A stretch of DNA of 64,000 bases from Gymnothorax reevesii (lineage: Eukaryota; Chordata; Actinopteri; Anguilliformes; Muraenidae), in assembly GCA_029721435.1 (NCBI GenBank), contig CM056576.1, positions 115,433,166-115,497,165 on the forward strand, read 5' to 3'. This document shows, piece after piece, positions 22,959-35,273 of the stretch. Under the pieces are notes generated by a model, which had not been told where the DNA came from, did not search any database, and worked only from the letters and a program-made list of their open reading frames with translations. The position numbers and the translations under genes are program-made. Numbering within the stretch: position 1 is the first letter of the stretch; every line of letters starts with the position of its first letter.

Positions 22959-22996
22959 GGTTTTTGTACAGTATTGGTGGGTTTCCTGTCACTGTG
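22959..22996 (-). other. V-RSS of V5
   Basis: Coding strand: heptamer CACAGTG (22996-22990), 22 bp spacer, nonamer ACAAAAACC (22967-22959). Consensus. Confidence 0.95.
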
Positions 22997-23503
22997 GGCC
23001 TCAGGGCACAGTAGTACAGAGCAGAATCTGTCACTTCAGCAGAGGAGATCTCCAGATCCACACGCTCGTTCTTTTTATCATGTTTCACCGTGAACCGCTT
23101 CTCAGTCTTTTCCTCCAAACTTGCATAGATAAGGATGAGGAATTCAGGTTTGGATCCAGAGTACTGCCGATACCACTGCAGATTGTTTAGGTTAGCAGCT
23201 GAATAGGTGCATGACAACTTAATACTGTTGCCAGCGAGAACATGCTCTTCATTAGATGTGGGTGAAATTGTATCCTGTCCAAGGCTGTGACCTGAGGACA
23301 AAATTAATATTATTTTTATAAATTTCAATCATGTGTTAAATGTTGAAGCCAACTGTCAGTCCCAGAGATTTATGTTGCATGATACCAAACTCTCATGTTC
23401 ACGTTTTCATGTTGTAAAAACCCTAAGTGCACCATAAATGAGATACAATCAGCCACTTACCAACCATCACAGACAGTAGAAGAAATAAACCACGCTGCAT
23501 CAT
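22997..23503 (-). CDS. T-cell receptor V segment V5 (group A)
   Basis: Leader 23461-23503 starts with two consecutive ATGs (MMQRGLFLLLSVMVG) and has a GTAAGT donor. A 169 bp intron follows, then V exon 22997-23291 after TCCTCAG. The mature start is GHSLGQDTIS. First Cys is near 28, Trp near 40 (WYRQYSGSKPEFLI) and second Cys near 95 (DSALYYCALR). It pairs with V2 as a recent duplicate: SNEEHVLAG and HDKKN are common to both, while the CDR1 and CDR2 stretches differ most. No lesion is seen and the RSS is consensus. It looks functional. Confidence 0.94.
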
Positions 23504-23591
23504 GTTAGTAGTTTGAAAGAACCCCAGATAATTAGCACAGATCTAAAAGAATAAGTTTTCCACTCTGATCCCCCTGCACAGTTTTTGTTGG

Positions 23592-23609
23592 TAACTCCTA
23601 CTCTTACTG
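23592..23609 (-). promoter_or_regulatory. GA-rich upstream box of V5
   Basis: The + strand reads TAACTCCTACTCTTACTG about 90-106 bp upstream of the leader ATG. It is a variant of the group A box. Confidence 0.4.
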
Positions 23610-23619
23610 CTTTCCACCT

Positions 23620-25035
23620 CCTCTGAACACACAGCATCAGACCTTAACAGTTTTAAAAGACAGGGTTGTGACACAGGAGTAATCTTTTACTGTATAGACA
23701 ATGTATTGAATTATTTAAGTGAAATTTTTTAAAAATGTATTTAATCTGGAATTAATTTGCAAATGGAATTAAATAAATCAGCTGTCTGAATATTATACAG
23801 TGGTGCTTTGCATGAGATGTGAAAACAGCATGGCAATTTCACCTGACTAATCTTTTGTAAACGGGCATCTTTGCCGTCATCCTCCATACGGTACTAATTT
23901 CCAAGAACATGAATCATTTAAGGTAAGAAACCGCAGGAGAAATAATCGATTTTGGGTCAGACCATTGATTTAGACTCATGATATTTTACTTCCACAACTT
24001 CCAAGCTTTCATGAAGTACCCTGCCAGTCCAAATCAATGGTCTCACTACAGACGTGTACTTATGTCAGTTAGGCCAGGCATTGTCATTTTTGTTTGCTTC
24101 ATTGCAGGGACCAAGTTTCTGCCCTTGGAAAATGAAAATATGCACAACACCCCAAAAAAATACATTCTTTAAATGATGTAAATTTATCAGCCACTTTCTC
24201 AAAATGACATCTTGACCACATTTTGAGAGCAATAACGCAAGTTTCTTAATTGTTAACCAAAGTTTTCATTATTCAATTCATATTAAATAGGGGGTAGATA
24301 ACAGAAGGGCTTTCTCATATCCTTTGTCTTTTCATTGTTATTGTATTAATCCCCATAATGTACAAAAACATTTTAGGCATTTGAGGTAATATTCTCAATT
24401 CTCATAATAAGAAATATTTTCAAAAGTGTATGTAATTTACCAAGTATTGAGTTACTGACCATATGTTTAAAAAGCAAGTTAATAACAAAATCCATTAAAC
24501 CTATATCATTTTGAAATGATTATCAAAGTATTTCAGTGTCATTGAGATAATAATTAGTTGTATAATTATACAAGAATATAAAGTCGCAAAACTAAAATAA
24601 AATGTTTTTGATGCATATTTTATTCTGCAAAATTCCATTCAGATTAAAGCAAGGGAAAATGTTGCCTATTCACCTCAGGCACCAAACCTTAATGACCCTG
24701 ATGTGACACAGGTTTGCTTCAACCTTCCATCCACCACCGAGAGCAGGAGGGAGAAGTTTCACGCTACAAGCCATACGCAAACTCAACTTTCCTGTTTCCA
24801 GAGTTGCCAGAGGATTCTCACTGATGACTATCACTGGTAAAAAGCACTGAAATAGCCTTATAGGCTGAATGAGATCAATATGCTTCTCATCGCACCACTG
24901 ACGTTTTACAGGCAAATCACCCAGAGATTATATTGCAAATATTCAGTATTAAGAATTAACCTTTTGGATTTGACAGAATGCCATTGATATTTGGAGCAGT
25001 GGGAATCTTTGTGAAAAATAAATGCATTGGATAAA
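23620..25035. other. Intergenic, no gene recognised
   Basis: Contains a small inverted pair (ACCATTGATTT at 23961, AAATCAATGGT at 24035) and otherwise AT-rich DNA. Confidence 0.5.
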
Positions 25036-25824
25036 ATACTGACCAAAAAAAGAAAAGCAATTTTCTATTTCTTGATTTTATCGAGTGTAACTGTTTTTAT
25101 CAACACTTCATTGGTATGAAATGAATGAGGGAATCTCAAACAATAGTTCAAACAATAGTTCCACAAGCTGGCCAGTAAAGGATTTGCATGTTTTCGGCCC
25201 GAAGGAACGCCATACAGATACGTGCCACATGCGGACGTGCGTTGTTCTGTTGGAAAGTCAGTTGGTAATGTCGGACGACTGGACGGAGAATTTCATCACA
25301 GTAATGGATGGCGTTGAGGTTTCCTTCAACAAAATGAAGGTTGATTCGGTGTGTAGCAGACGGTCAGTCGTGATACGACGGTCAGACGCTGGAGTCGTAA
25401 CACTGGCTTACCGGATCTGGGGCAATCAGTCGTGTGTCCAGTGGCATTAATTCTGGTTCTGAGGTGACTAATTGCCGCAGAAAGCTCGCCGAATTGACGG
25501 GCAACCCTATCTACCTGACTTCCGGCCTGTGGCATCCCAATCGCTCTTTCTCGTTGAACTTCTGTTAGTCGTAGCTTTATAGCCCTTCTGATTTTTACTT
25601 ATTTTCGGTCGGACTTTTGTTGACCCCAGTGTCTACGAGGAACTCAAAACAAAAATGGGAGTGTTAGGACAATGGTAGTACTCAAACCCAAGCACTGCCA
25701 ATGTTTGGTTTTAGATGAATGGCGGCTCCAGAATATGCGTTGTGACCACAAAAATTTGTATGGTTGAAGTACTCACCTTCAAAAATAACAAAAATAATTG
25801 CGTTAATTTTTTTGCTCAGTATAT
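25036..25824 (-). mobile_element. Deleted Tc1-like transposon
   Basis: The ends ATACTGACCAAAAAAAG (25036) and TTTTTTTGCTCAGTATAT (25824) are inverted. On the minus strand 25535-25326 reads like the DNA-binding N-terminus of a Tc1 transposase (RVARQFGELSAAISHLRTR, PRSGKP). The catalytic part is mostly gone. Confidence 0.65.
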
Positions 25825-25889
25825 ATCATAAAGAAAACAAAAAAATCTAATCATAATTGATGCACCTATTACTAAAACCCCATAAGTCA

Positions 25890-25914
25890 CACTTGACTTG
25901 ACTTGACTTGACTT
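25890..25914. repeat. (ACTTG)n tandem repeat
   Basis: Five copies of a 5 bp unit. Confidence 0.85.
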
Positions 25915-26103
25915 GTGAGGTTTTAGTAATCAGTGCTTCAATTTAGCCACCATAAAATGCATCACATTCAGAATAAACAGGGCACTTGTGCATTGGCCTG
26001 GGACTAAACATGTAGATATCGCACTGACAGGCACTTCCTGTTGAGGGTTTATCATATTTTAGGCTCTGATTAATGAGAACTTCAAACCTGTTAAATCATA
26101 GCA

Positions 26104-26564
26104 GGTTTTTGTATGAGAGTTGGTATCGTGATCTGCCACAGAGCACAGTAATACAAGGCAATGTCTTCTGGAAGTAACTTCAAAACTGTGTTGCCATTAG
26201 ATTCATCAGCGGTTCCTAAAATCGATATTTGGCAAAATTTGATGTGTGTGCGAAAACCCCTACACAGTATCAGCTAAAGAGATGACCCAGGGTTCTGATG
26301 GTACAAGTAGAATATTTTGACATCTCACCTGCTTGTCTTCAAGATAAACAGTCCTCATGGATTCTATCTCTCTGTCATCTTTACTAATTTGTTTTCTCCA
26401 GCAGAAATGGCTAAAAATAATACATAGAGATATAGATTTTTTTTTTTAAACAGAGTAATCGCAAGAAAGATCAGCATCAATAACAGACTTGTATTCTCTG
26501 ATGAAGTCTCAAAAGATAAGTTTCAAAAAGTGACTGTTAACACCAGTCCTGTAAAAAGCTCCAT
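26104..26564 (-). pseudogene. T-cell receptor V pseudogene V6 (group B)
   Basis: A decayed relative of V3 and V11. The leader near 26524-26564 begins MELFTGLVLTVTF, then meets TGA, and the GT donor is gone. In the V body (about 26140-26410) the CAGCGGTTCC and LPEDIALYYCAL regions can still be followed. There are stop codons in what should be the frame, the WYRQY region has lost its Trp, and the site matching the heptamer reads CACGATA. The nonamer ACAAAAACC survives at 26112-26104. Flanks on both sides resemble those of V3 and V11, so it arose by duplication of the whole cassette and then decayed. Confidence 0.85.
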
Positions 26565-26582
26565 TGAGAGATTGATATTTGG

Positions 26583-26650
26583 GTTATTAGAGGAAATTGA
26601 GCAAGGGGCAGAATATGTGCTTTGGGTTAACTGTGAAGATGAGTGTAGAC
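26583..26650 (-). promoter_or_regulatory. Relic group B promoter block of V6
   Basis: GGGGCAGAATATGTGCT and CTGTGAAGATGAGTG are still readable on the + strand upstream of the dead leader, in the order seen at V3 and V11. The GGGAGGGGCAAC part is lost. Confidence 0.45.
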
Positions 26651-26725
26651 GTACAGTACTCAAATATGGTTAATAAATGTGATACCTGTGATACCACTGA
26701 ATGTGCCCTTCATAAAAAACACATG

Positions 26726-27238
26726 TGTTATGGCCCCAATTTGTTATTACATTTACAACATAACAGCAACAGCAACAGCAAGGGATGACAGACACAGTTT
26801 TAAAAACTTAAACACATTTAATGAAAAAAACAAAGACTAAACTACTATCTACAACTAATAACCAAGATTGATTTACAAGAAAAACAGAAATATTTACAGT
26901 CCCTTTTTGTTGGGGTGGCTTGGTGATGTCCTGGGTAAGGAATAAAAAATGCTATAACACAGGCAAAAATCCACAAAAGAAACTTCACAAGTCTTGAACA
27001 GAAATGACAGGTCTGGTCGCATGTATCCTTCTCCTTGCAATTTCTCCTACTACTTTACTGTCTCAATTCTTTTCCTTATATACTCTTTTGCAGACCCCAC
27101 CCACATTTAGACCTTTTTTTTTTTAATTTTCGGGGACTTGCCCCAGACATGTCCAGGACATGTCTAAACCTAGCTCCAGTCTGGGCTTAATAAAAGAAAG
27201 GTAAATTCTGCCATCTAGTGGCCTCTATTCACATCACA
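26726..27238 (-). mobile_element. Solo LTR, family D, copy 1
   Basis: 513 bp on the minus strand, TGTGATGTG...CCATAACA, with duplications CATG at 26722-26725 and 27239-27242. TATA-like TATATAAGG is near 27080. It is homologous to 53588-54068. A GCAACA triplet repeat lies near its 3' end. Confidence 0.8.
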
Positions 27239-28020
27239 CATGGAATTTGGGTTTTTCTTTCATTTAACTTCTCTACTCAAGTTATGTTGTTTTAACCTGT
27301 GAGGCCATGAGCCACAGTCATTACTGACACTAAGGGAGTTTCCAGTTTGCAGTGCCTGGAGAAGATCTCTACACCAAAACCTAACACTAAAACTGAATCG
27401 TCTGTCTGGCCGTATTAATTAGAGATGAGACATCGGCAAAATCATTATGTTGGCTAAGCAGTCAGGTCAAATGAGTGTGAATATACAGTTTATTCAGTTC
27501 ATTTACACAATTGACACACAAAGAAATGGATCATTCTTTCTGATGATTCCCTAATTGACCTTTTTCAATGTTGTTTCCAATATTCAGTGTACATGAAGTC
27601 ATGAAATACAATTTTATTTCGCTATCGTCACCAGAAGCTGTTCTGCAAATTTTGCTAAGGTTTTCTATGAATTCTATGATTTACTCCCAAATACAAAGAC
27701 AAGCATATTAGGCTAATTAAAGACTCTGCTTTGGTCATAGGTATGACTGTGGGCCATTGAATCCTTGAATAGATATTTCACTCCACTGAAAAAATGACCA
27801 GGAATAAATGGTTTTGATAATTGATGGATACCTGGACTAGAAGATAAACATTCTATCAGTGACCATTAAGAGACCTTTAAAAATAGTGAAAGGAGGCTTG
27901 CTGGGTTATTAAAAGTTGAAATTTTGAATAGTAAAGTGACTCAAAATCTGGGAGGGTATGTCTAGGGGTAGGATTATGGTTAGGATTAGGGTGTGCATTT
28001 AAGCATTCACTGGTATAGTT

Positions 28021-28670
28021 TGTATTTCAATTCAATTCAATTTTCAATTCAATTTATTTTGTATAGCGCTTTTTACAGATACACTGTCACAAAGACACTT
28101 TACAGTCAGAGATGGGTTACTGAAGGGCAGTGCCCAACCTATTCCCACTACCTATTCCCTATTCCCACTACAGCGAGGCAAAAAAAACTCCCAGTAGGGA
28201 GAAAAAAATCCTTCAACAGTGGTGAGAAAAAACTCCCCAGTGGGAAGAAATCTCAGGAGGAACCCGGCTATAGAGGGGAAGCCCATCCTCCGGGGGCTAG
28301 CTAGTTGATAACAAGATAATGACAAGAGTTCCATTGAAATCCATCTAATCAGTGCTAAAATAATTTATATATTTAAAACTGTCCAACAGATGTCTTGGCT
28401 GATGTAAAATAATTAGCAATGGAGGTCATCATGAGGCAGGAAGACCCTCTTGGTCCTGTAGCTGAAACAAGATGGTAAACAGCTGGTCTTAGGCTGGAGC
28501 TCCGGGCCAGGGGGTGTTCGGTGAAGCTTGATCTAGAGCTCAGGGCAAGTGCCCAGAGCAGGAGGAGGAAAAAAAAAATATTGTTGGGGAGGTGGAGTTG
28601 TATGGCGAGCACACAGAGCAGGAGAGACAGAGGTGCCTGTGTGCGATAAGGAAACCCCAGCACATTAAGA
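28021..28670 (+). repeat. Teleost L2/LINE-type 3' tail repeat
   Basis: TTGTATAGCGCTTTTTACA followed by AAAAAACTCCC, GGAGGAACCCGGCT and GAAGCCCATCCTCC are the familiar 3' end of fish L2-like elements or derived SINEs. No ORF remains. Confidence 0.6.
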
Positions 28671-28910
28671 CTATAAGACTATTTCAGTGGTTATCCCTAT
28701 TATGTGTGATTAATTTTGCTTTTCTCTCATTTTAGATGGATTTTATTTTCTGTTCTGTCCACATATGACCATCTTTGAAGGCATTCAGATAGATTTTTAT
28801 TTAGCTCGCACTTAATTCTTTTTTCCTTAGAAAACAAAACAAGAATAAACAAGGCAATCAGGGATAGCAGACCTGGCCCCAGCCACGGGCTGACAGACAG
28901 ACTGACAGAA

Positions 28911-28995
<85 letters not shown>
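28911..28995. repeat. (CA)n microsatellite
   Basis: About 85 bp of CA repeats with two GCAC breaks. Confidence 0.97.
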
Positions 28996-28999
<4 letters not shown>

Positions 29000-29190
29000 T
29001 GATCATTGCTTAACCTGGCTCCCTAGGGGAGGGGCCAGATAAAAAGGCAGGTTGAAATATGATGAATATTTTGTTTCCAGTAGCAGTATATATTTTTTAA
29101 TGCATTTTAAATACCTGGAATCAGCACCATTCTCCTTGCAATTGGACCAGACGCATGAAACAAATCTTGATTCCTGTATGCTGTCCTTAG

Positions 29191-29229
29191 TGTTTTTGTA
29201 TGGGAGGTGAATACTTCATCATCACTGTG
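29191..29229 (-). other. V-RSS of V7 (23 bp spacer)
   Basis: Coding strand: heptamer CACAGTG (29229-29223), 23 bp spacer, nonamer ACAAAAACA (29199-29191). It is the only RSS here with a 23 bp spacer. The nonamer differs from the common form only in the last base. Confidence 0.92.
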
Positions 29230-29693
29230 GGCCTCAGAGCACAGTAGTACACAGCAGAGTCAGATAACTGCACCTTCTGTATTGTTAAAGGAACGCTGCT
29301 TGAGGTTTGGTTGACATTAGCATCAAATCTGTCCGAAAACTCTTGCTCCGTCTTCCTGATGCCATATGTGCTCCGTGTCAACATGTGTTTCGGAAATCCC
29401 TTTGGATACTGTATGTACCAAAAGAGTTCTGGGTTTGTACTGCTTGTGCTAAAATTACAGCCAAATGTCACTGTTTGTTCTTCATAAGCAAACACATCTC
29501 CTGTGGGCTGAGTCACTGAGTCCTCGGCTCTGCATTCTAAAAAAGAAAAAAAATACTGCAGGTCTGTAAAGCAATTATACAATGAAAGTAAATTTTACAA
29601 AAAGGAGGAAAAAAAGACAAGACATAAAAAACACCAAACCATACCAAAGCAAAAGGCACTAATGATAAGTATTATGTTTCTCCCAATATCCAT
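29230..29693 (-). CDS. T-cell receptor V segment V7 (group C, single member)
   Basis: Leader 29645-29693 (MDIGRNIILIISAFCF, donor G/GTATGG), 108 bp intron, V exon 29230-29536 after a TTTTTTAG acceptor. The exon is longer than its neighbours (about 102 codons). It starts ECRAEDSVTQ, with first Cys near 27 (FGCNFS), Trp near 40, and second Cys near 99 (DSAVYYCALR). Unusual points are WYIQYP where all others have WYRQ, an extra Cys at residue 2, and possible N-glycosylation sites NFS and NQT. SVTQPTGDV and SDSAVYYC look more like classic TRAV segments of other vertebrates than like groups A and B. It lacks the upstream GA box of group A. The RSS spacer is 23 bp. It is intact. Confidence 0.92.
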
Positions 29694-31097
29694 TACTAGA
29701 CTTCAAGGTTAACTTAATCTAAAATAAATTATCAATCAATCAAATGGAATGGAAAGCAGTTGAGCATGAATAACATGGTTTGCAGCAGTGCGCTCTTTAC
29801 TGTGCTGTTTTCCTCTTAAGTCACATGTACTTGTGAGGCTTTTACTGGGAGGTGCCATCATGTAAAAGTTCTGAGCACATGTTATGCTCCCAGCACCTAC
29901 TGGACCAGCATCATATTTGATTTTTAAGTAAAACACTTTGCTGCGTTGTTAAACTGGGGTGTGGTGTCTTGGTGAGTTAAGAAATGTTTTATGGTTGGAG
30001 CAAGAAGTCTAAAAGACGTTCTTATCCGAAGCTCCTCTGTGATGCCAGATATACAGTAAATACAAAGTAGTTTTGCCTCAGAAAGCCTGCGAGCAGTACA
30101 TAAAATATGTATGTAATTTTATTTGCGTCATTATAACACTGTTTATATGCACAAGTACTATGTTAGTCTCTCATAAGATCAGCCACGCTACGTTTAGCTT
30201 TTATTTACAACATTGGGGTGATCTGGGTGCTGCTGCGAGGGAAGAAGAAACTGAACGGAAAATACTAAATAGTAAAATAGCGCCATCTCTTGGAGCATTA
30301 AAGATTCTAGATCAAATAGTTGGTTTTCCAGTCCTTGCTGACAAGTGAGCAGGTCAGTACTGTGGAGCTATCCTGAGTGCCTTGGGTGGTTCACCAAATC
30401 AAAATGGATTAAAATTACAATAAGCCTAAGTATACCATTCAAGTTTCTAGTTAACATCAGAATTTCTGATCAAGGTTTACATTTTACATTGCTTTTAAAT
30501 TTAGTATTTACATCTAAAATTAACATTAACATTTTGTGTCATGCATTAATGCTGAGCATTATATTGATTTAGGAAAAGTAATTAAAAGATTTTTTTTAAT
30601 TCAAAACATGTTGAAAATCAACTGTTGAAGGTAAGTTATGCTTATCTGAAGCAAAGTTTGCTTATCTTTTGACATTTAGTGGTAACAGGTCTGAAATTTG
30701 CGCAGTATTACAGAGCATGAAACATTTTGCACCCAACTGCACCCAGTTGCAGCCAGTGGCAGCTGGTGACAAATTTTTTATGTGGGGCTGTGCTGTGCCA
30801 TACTCAGTTTTCAATAACCATTCCACTAAGTTTAAGCACCAACGGCAGGATACCAGAGTTTTGTGGAATAGCTGGTAAGTATTTAATTCCAGTAATAAAC
30901 ATCTGAGTCATTTTTAAACAAAAACAGACCACTAACAATATACTGCATACTGCACAAACTAAAGTTTTCCATTTAAAACTGTACTTGAAAACAATGAAAT
31001 GACTTGTGTATTTTTAGCAATAACATCTACTGAAAAAAAAAATAAAAATTAAATCAAATAATATAATTAATTTAATTTAGCAGGCGGAAAATTGATA

Positions 31098-31204
<107 letters not shown>

Positions 31205-32719
31205 CCCGCTATATGCCTCTACTTTGGGTTGACCTTATCTATAGGCTAGCTACCTAACTTGTAATCTAGCTTGTTGGGACACAAAAATTAGAGTGCGCTG
31301 TACATAAAGGGTACTGCTTGGCAACGACCTGCGCTTCACATGTATGTACATGAACGACCAAGTGCAGCAATGACCACGTTTTGTCAGGCCTGGTGCACCC
31401 GATGAAAATTCAAAGTGCAAAATGAGACGTAGGTACAAACATTTTAGGAGTTAATACCTACTTTATTACACCCTTCTCGAGCACTTCAGTCCTGTTATCG
31501 CGGTAGTTGACGAAACATTTGTGGCAAGAAACAGGTCATCATCCTTGTAAAGACTAGGCCAGCTAGCAAGACTACTAGTATATATGGGTTTAGGATAGCC
31601 AGCTAGCTAGCATATGTCATGTAGCTCACGACCAGGCTTGGGCGCCATCAGAATCGCCCTTTGGACATTATTTTCGACAACACTCACTGGCCAGATTTAC
31701 ATTGCTGTACACCTATCTTACCCCAGCAGCAGTCCTTTATTGCCTAAACATCTCTGAAACAGCACCCCGGACTCTCGTTTCCCACTATTCTCCTGAATAA
31801 ATTTATTTATGTTTTATACAATATACATTATTGTGAATTTCAAGCACGTCCACACTTAAATAAGTCATCACTGCTCATGTTAGATTTTTTTTTCATTAAA
31901 AATAATAATAAAAATAAAAACATACTCTCCGCCAGGAAGGGCGGCGCCCTATTGTCCTACACTGGCTAGCCGCCACTGGCGGTAGTAGGTCCTGCAACTG
32001 CTGGTCAATGAGCAGATATTCACAGGTATGTGTCTTGCAGCCTATTTTATTATGTATTGCTGGAATAGATTGCCTGGAATAGATTGCAGAAGTGTGTCAG
32101 GTCCTGAGTGTTAACCTCATTATTCCCTCCTCCCAAAGGTATTGCATCAGTTTTTCAGTTTGATTTCCTTAATTGATTAATTTACCCCTATTAATTTACC
32201 CTTATTCACTCATTTCGCCCAGTCCCCTTGTTAAGTGGTATAGGCTGTATTTAGGTTTGTGTGCCTCTGTCATTCCTTGCTGGTTTGTTCTGTCTGCCAG
32301 AAGTGTTCTATGCAGCTCTTTGAACTGAGCAGAAAACTCTCCATCTTCAGAAACATTACAGAACACCTTCACCTCAACTTGTGCACTTTATAAGGCACAG
32401 CCTCTCCCTGCACCCTTGCTGTCTCTAGAGCAGTACCAGCCCCCTGTTCTGTGTCGGCCAGGTGCCACTGTAGATGCCCTGATCTGCTGGCTGAGCAATT
32501 TAACTTAAACACCTAGCTTCTAACCTTGGATGTTATGACCATAGCATGGATTCACCCCTTTGTGACTATTGCTGTTGGCTTGTGGTGGATCATTTGTTTC
32601 ATTTCCCTCCTTTGCAGAACTGTTCCTTCTCATAGTTGCTTGTGTATTTAAGTTGGTAAATCCATCTCCCCTTTGCTGGATTCTTGTCTTGTGTCTTTGT
32701 CGTATAATCTACTGTGAAA

Positions 32720-32886
32720 ATGGCAAGCTGGATGGACCAGGGCACTGTAGGAGGTGCACACCTTCGAACTAGAGTGAAGATGGACCAGATTCTGCAGTTT
32801 TTGCAAAGTGGCTTCTTCCTGGTCCTTCTTCACTCCAGGTTGAAGGTGTGGAGCTGCCAGGGTTCCCTGGTCCATCCATCTTGCCA
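32720..32886. repeat. Imperfect palindrome of about 167 bp
   Basis: TGGCAAGCTGGATGGACCAG (32720) is mirrored by CTGGTCCATCCATCTTGCCA (ending 32886). GGTGCACACCTTC and GAAGGTGTGGAG pair further in. It explains the similar peptides on both strands. Confidence 0.75.
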
Positions 32887-33311
32887 TGCCAGTTCTGACC
32901 TCATGCCACCTCTTCGACTTTGTCAAGCCTTGATTCCTCTAATACCTGTACCTTAACTGTTCTGTTAAGAAAGTTATAATAAAAAGCATACAAAAAATGG
33001 CCACTCTTAGGATTGACAAAAATTTTGGATTGACAAAAAAATTTTATTGGAATTGCAACAAGAAAATGGATAGATTTGCTCACAGATGCTTAAATAAAAT
33101 ATTTTCCCAGCAGTCAGGTGTAATAGGTCATTTCTGAATACAAAACATGTTGTCACTTAAAGCAAATGAGTTACAGCAGCCGAAGACATCAGGTTCCATC
33201 GTGAACATTTTAAAAGCATTTGTGTGTATGATGGATGGAAATATTAATTCGCTTCATCATGTCTTCAAACATTATAATATTGCTATGCATCACACATGCA
33301 TTGTGCTGAGC

Positions 33312-33349
33312 AGTTTTTGTACTGAGTTTATAGGTTTCCTATCACTGTG
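33312..33349 (-). other. V-RSS of V8
   Basis: Heptamer CACAGTG (33349-33343), 22 bp spacer, nonamer ACAAAAACT (33320-33312). One mismatch in the last nonamer base. Confidence 0.93.
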
Positions 33350-33936
33350 GGCTGCAAGGCACAGTAATACAGAGCAGAGTCTGACACTTCAGCAGAGAAG
33401 ATGTTAAGATGCACAAGTTTGTTCTCTTTGTCAAGTTCAACATAAAAATTTCCAGCTTTCTTCTTTGGCTCAGTCCCACTGGCATCCATAATGAGGATGA
33501 GGAATTGTGGTTTTGATGAGCGATATTGGCGATACCAGTGCAGATAATTCACATTTGCAGAACTACTATAGGAGCATGAGAGTGAAACATCACTTCTCTC
33601 CATGGCATGTACTGTGTAGTTTTTTGGCGTGATAGAATCTCCAAGGCTGAACCCTGCAGAAAATGAGTAGTACAGAATCATTTGCACATATTCATTCTGT
33701 TCAAATGGTCTTTCTCAATCCAACAAAATTAAATCCTCATTTATATACAGATTGGTCACATTCAGCATTGTTCTATACCCTGTACGATTGGCGATAAGAG
33801 TGGAAGAAATTTAGTGTCTAGATTTAGTTTTTCAATCCAATTAACTCAGCAGCTTGATATAAAAAAAAAGAAATAAACAAGGATGTTACTTACCCATAAT
33901 TGTTGAAAACAGAAAGAATAAACACTGCAGCCTCAT
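33350..33936 (-). CDS. T-cell receptor V segment V8 (group A)
   Basis: Leader 33894-33936 (MRLQCLFFLFSTIMG, donor G/GTAAGT), 240 bp intron, V exon 33350-33653 after a TTCTGCAG acceptor. Start GFSLGDSITP, first Cys near 27 (LSCSYS), WYRQYRSSKPQFLI from about 40, second Cys near 98 (VSDSALYYCALQ). It is about three residues longer in the CDR2 to framework 3 part than V9. KNYT is a possible glycosylation site. It belongs with V9, V10 and V12, which share a serine-rich N-terminus and a LHWYRQ centre. Intact. Confidence 0.93.
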
Positions 33937-34025
33937 GATAAGTGTTAAAATAGGGGCATTGACTTCAAACACAGCAAGAGCTGAATCAAGTTTCCACTCA
34001 CTCCATTTGCAGTAGTTATGCTGAA

Positions 34026-34041
34026 TGATCCTCCCACTTAC
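34026..34041 (-). promoter_or_regulatory. GA-rich upstream box of V8
   Basis: The + strand reads GATCCTCCCACTTACT about 90-105 bp upstream of the leader ATG. It is a good partial match to the group A box. Confidence 0.4.
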
Positions 34042-34747
34042 TTTTCAGCTCCTCCTCTGCATGTAAACCATGATGGCACATCTGTGAAACGTGGTTTAGA
34101 CTTGAACGCAAAAGCTGGACTGGAAAAAAAAAGCTGGCCGTGGTATAAAGCAGTTTATTAAAGTAAATGATAAGGTGGAGAATGGAGAAAAGGATGCGGA
34201 GGGATGTAGCGAGCCGGCAAGCTGGAGGTGCGGAGGCAGACAGGAATCAGGGGAGGGAGTGAACCTAATACACTGAATTAGAGTGGTATCAAGAAAAACA
34301 AGAAAATCACTTAGCAATTATAGTAGCTTGGTCATAATGTTAGTGCCATACTGGTGAACTGAATGATTTGGAAAAGACTGGAGTGAAGAGCCGGGGTATG
34401 GATACAACAGGAGTGATGGGTCATAGGTCTACAGATGTATCGGCCGCAGGAGAGGAATGGATAGCCAAGCAAAGACACACACATGCAGGGAGTGAGACAA
34501 AGAGAGAAACAACGAGAAACATAAAGGGAGAAAAAGCAGAATCAGAAGGAATAAGGATAAGGCACAGACACAACCATAGCACCATTACGATACAACTCAT
34601 TCTCATCCCGACTCATCATCCAATCACAGTACCTGATCAAGCGTCAATATCAAAAACTTAGACTTTTTGGTGCCATTTTTTGACGCCCACGGTTAGGGTT
34701 CGGGTTGAGGATTAGGAGATGGGGGTAGGGTTTGTTTAAAACCATAG

Positions 34748-35273
34748 AATGCATAAAAAGATGGACAAAGCAACCGTGACGTCACCCATTGGTTTCAGCA
34801 TACCATAAAGGGGGCCTCGATTTTGGCAATTTGAATTGCGCCATGTTGCGTCATTTTGAAACGGGATGTGATTTTAATTGGATGAGAGCGAGAATCAAGA
34901 TCCAGGGAGGGACGTGAGAGGTGGATCTGACCGTATCAGACAAGGACCATAGGATAGCCAAGCCCATAAAGTATATTCTGGCTTTTTCCTTTATTCTAGT
35001 CTACTTGGGACCATAATTTACAAAAATAATCATCATAATATATCGAAGGAGACTTGAAACTTGCTATAGCTACCATAAGAAAAATTATTATTTAAATGAA
35101 AAATCAGGTGGGAAAGTAGGGTCATTTCCTCATAGACTTCTATAGCATTGAACTTCTTTCTGCAACCACCAACGTCACCATCTGCTGGCCATTAAATAGA
35201 ATGCCATTTTACGGTACTTCTGCATGGGCTTCTTTTTTCAGACCAGAGTGCTGCGTCCATCTTTTTATACAGT
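34748..35273. repeat. MITE-like unit with inverted ends
   Basis: AATGCATAAAAAGATGGAC (34748) and GTCCATCTTTTTATACAGT (35273) are near-exact inverted repeats around 490 bp of noncoding DNA. The type is common in fish genomes. Confidence 0.6.

Noticed and set aside
27965..28000. Telomere-like TTAGGG phrases
   Set aside because: Only two or three imperfect TTAGGATTAGGG-like units here and near 34690. Too few for an interstitial telomere array.
28727..28990. ORF rich in Cys-Val
   Set aside because: It is the translation of the CA microsatellite on the minus strand.
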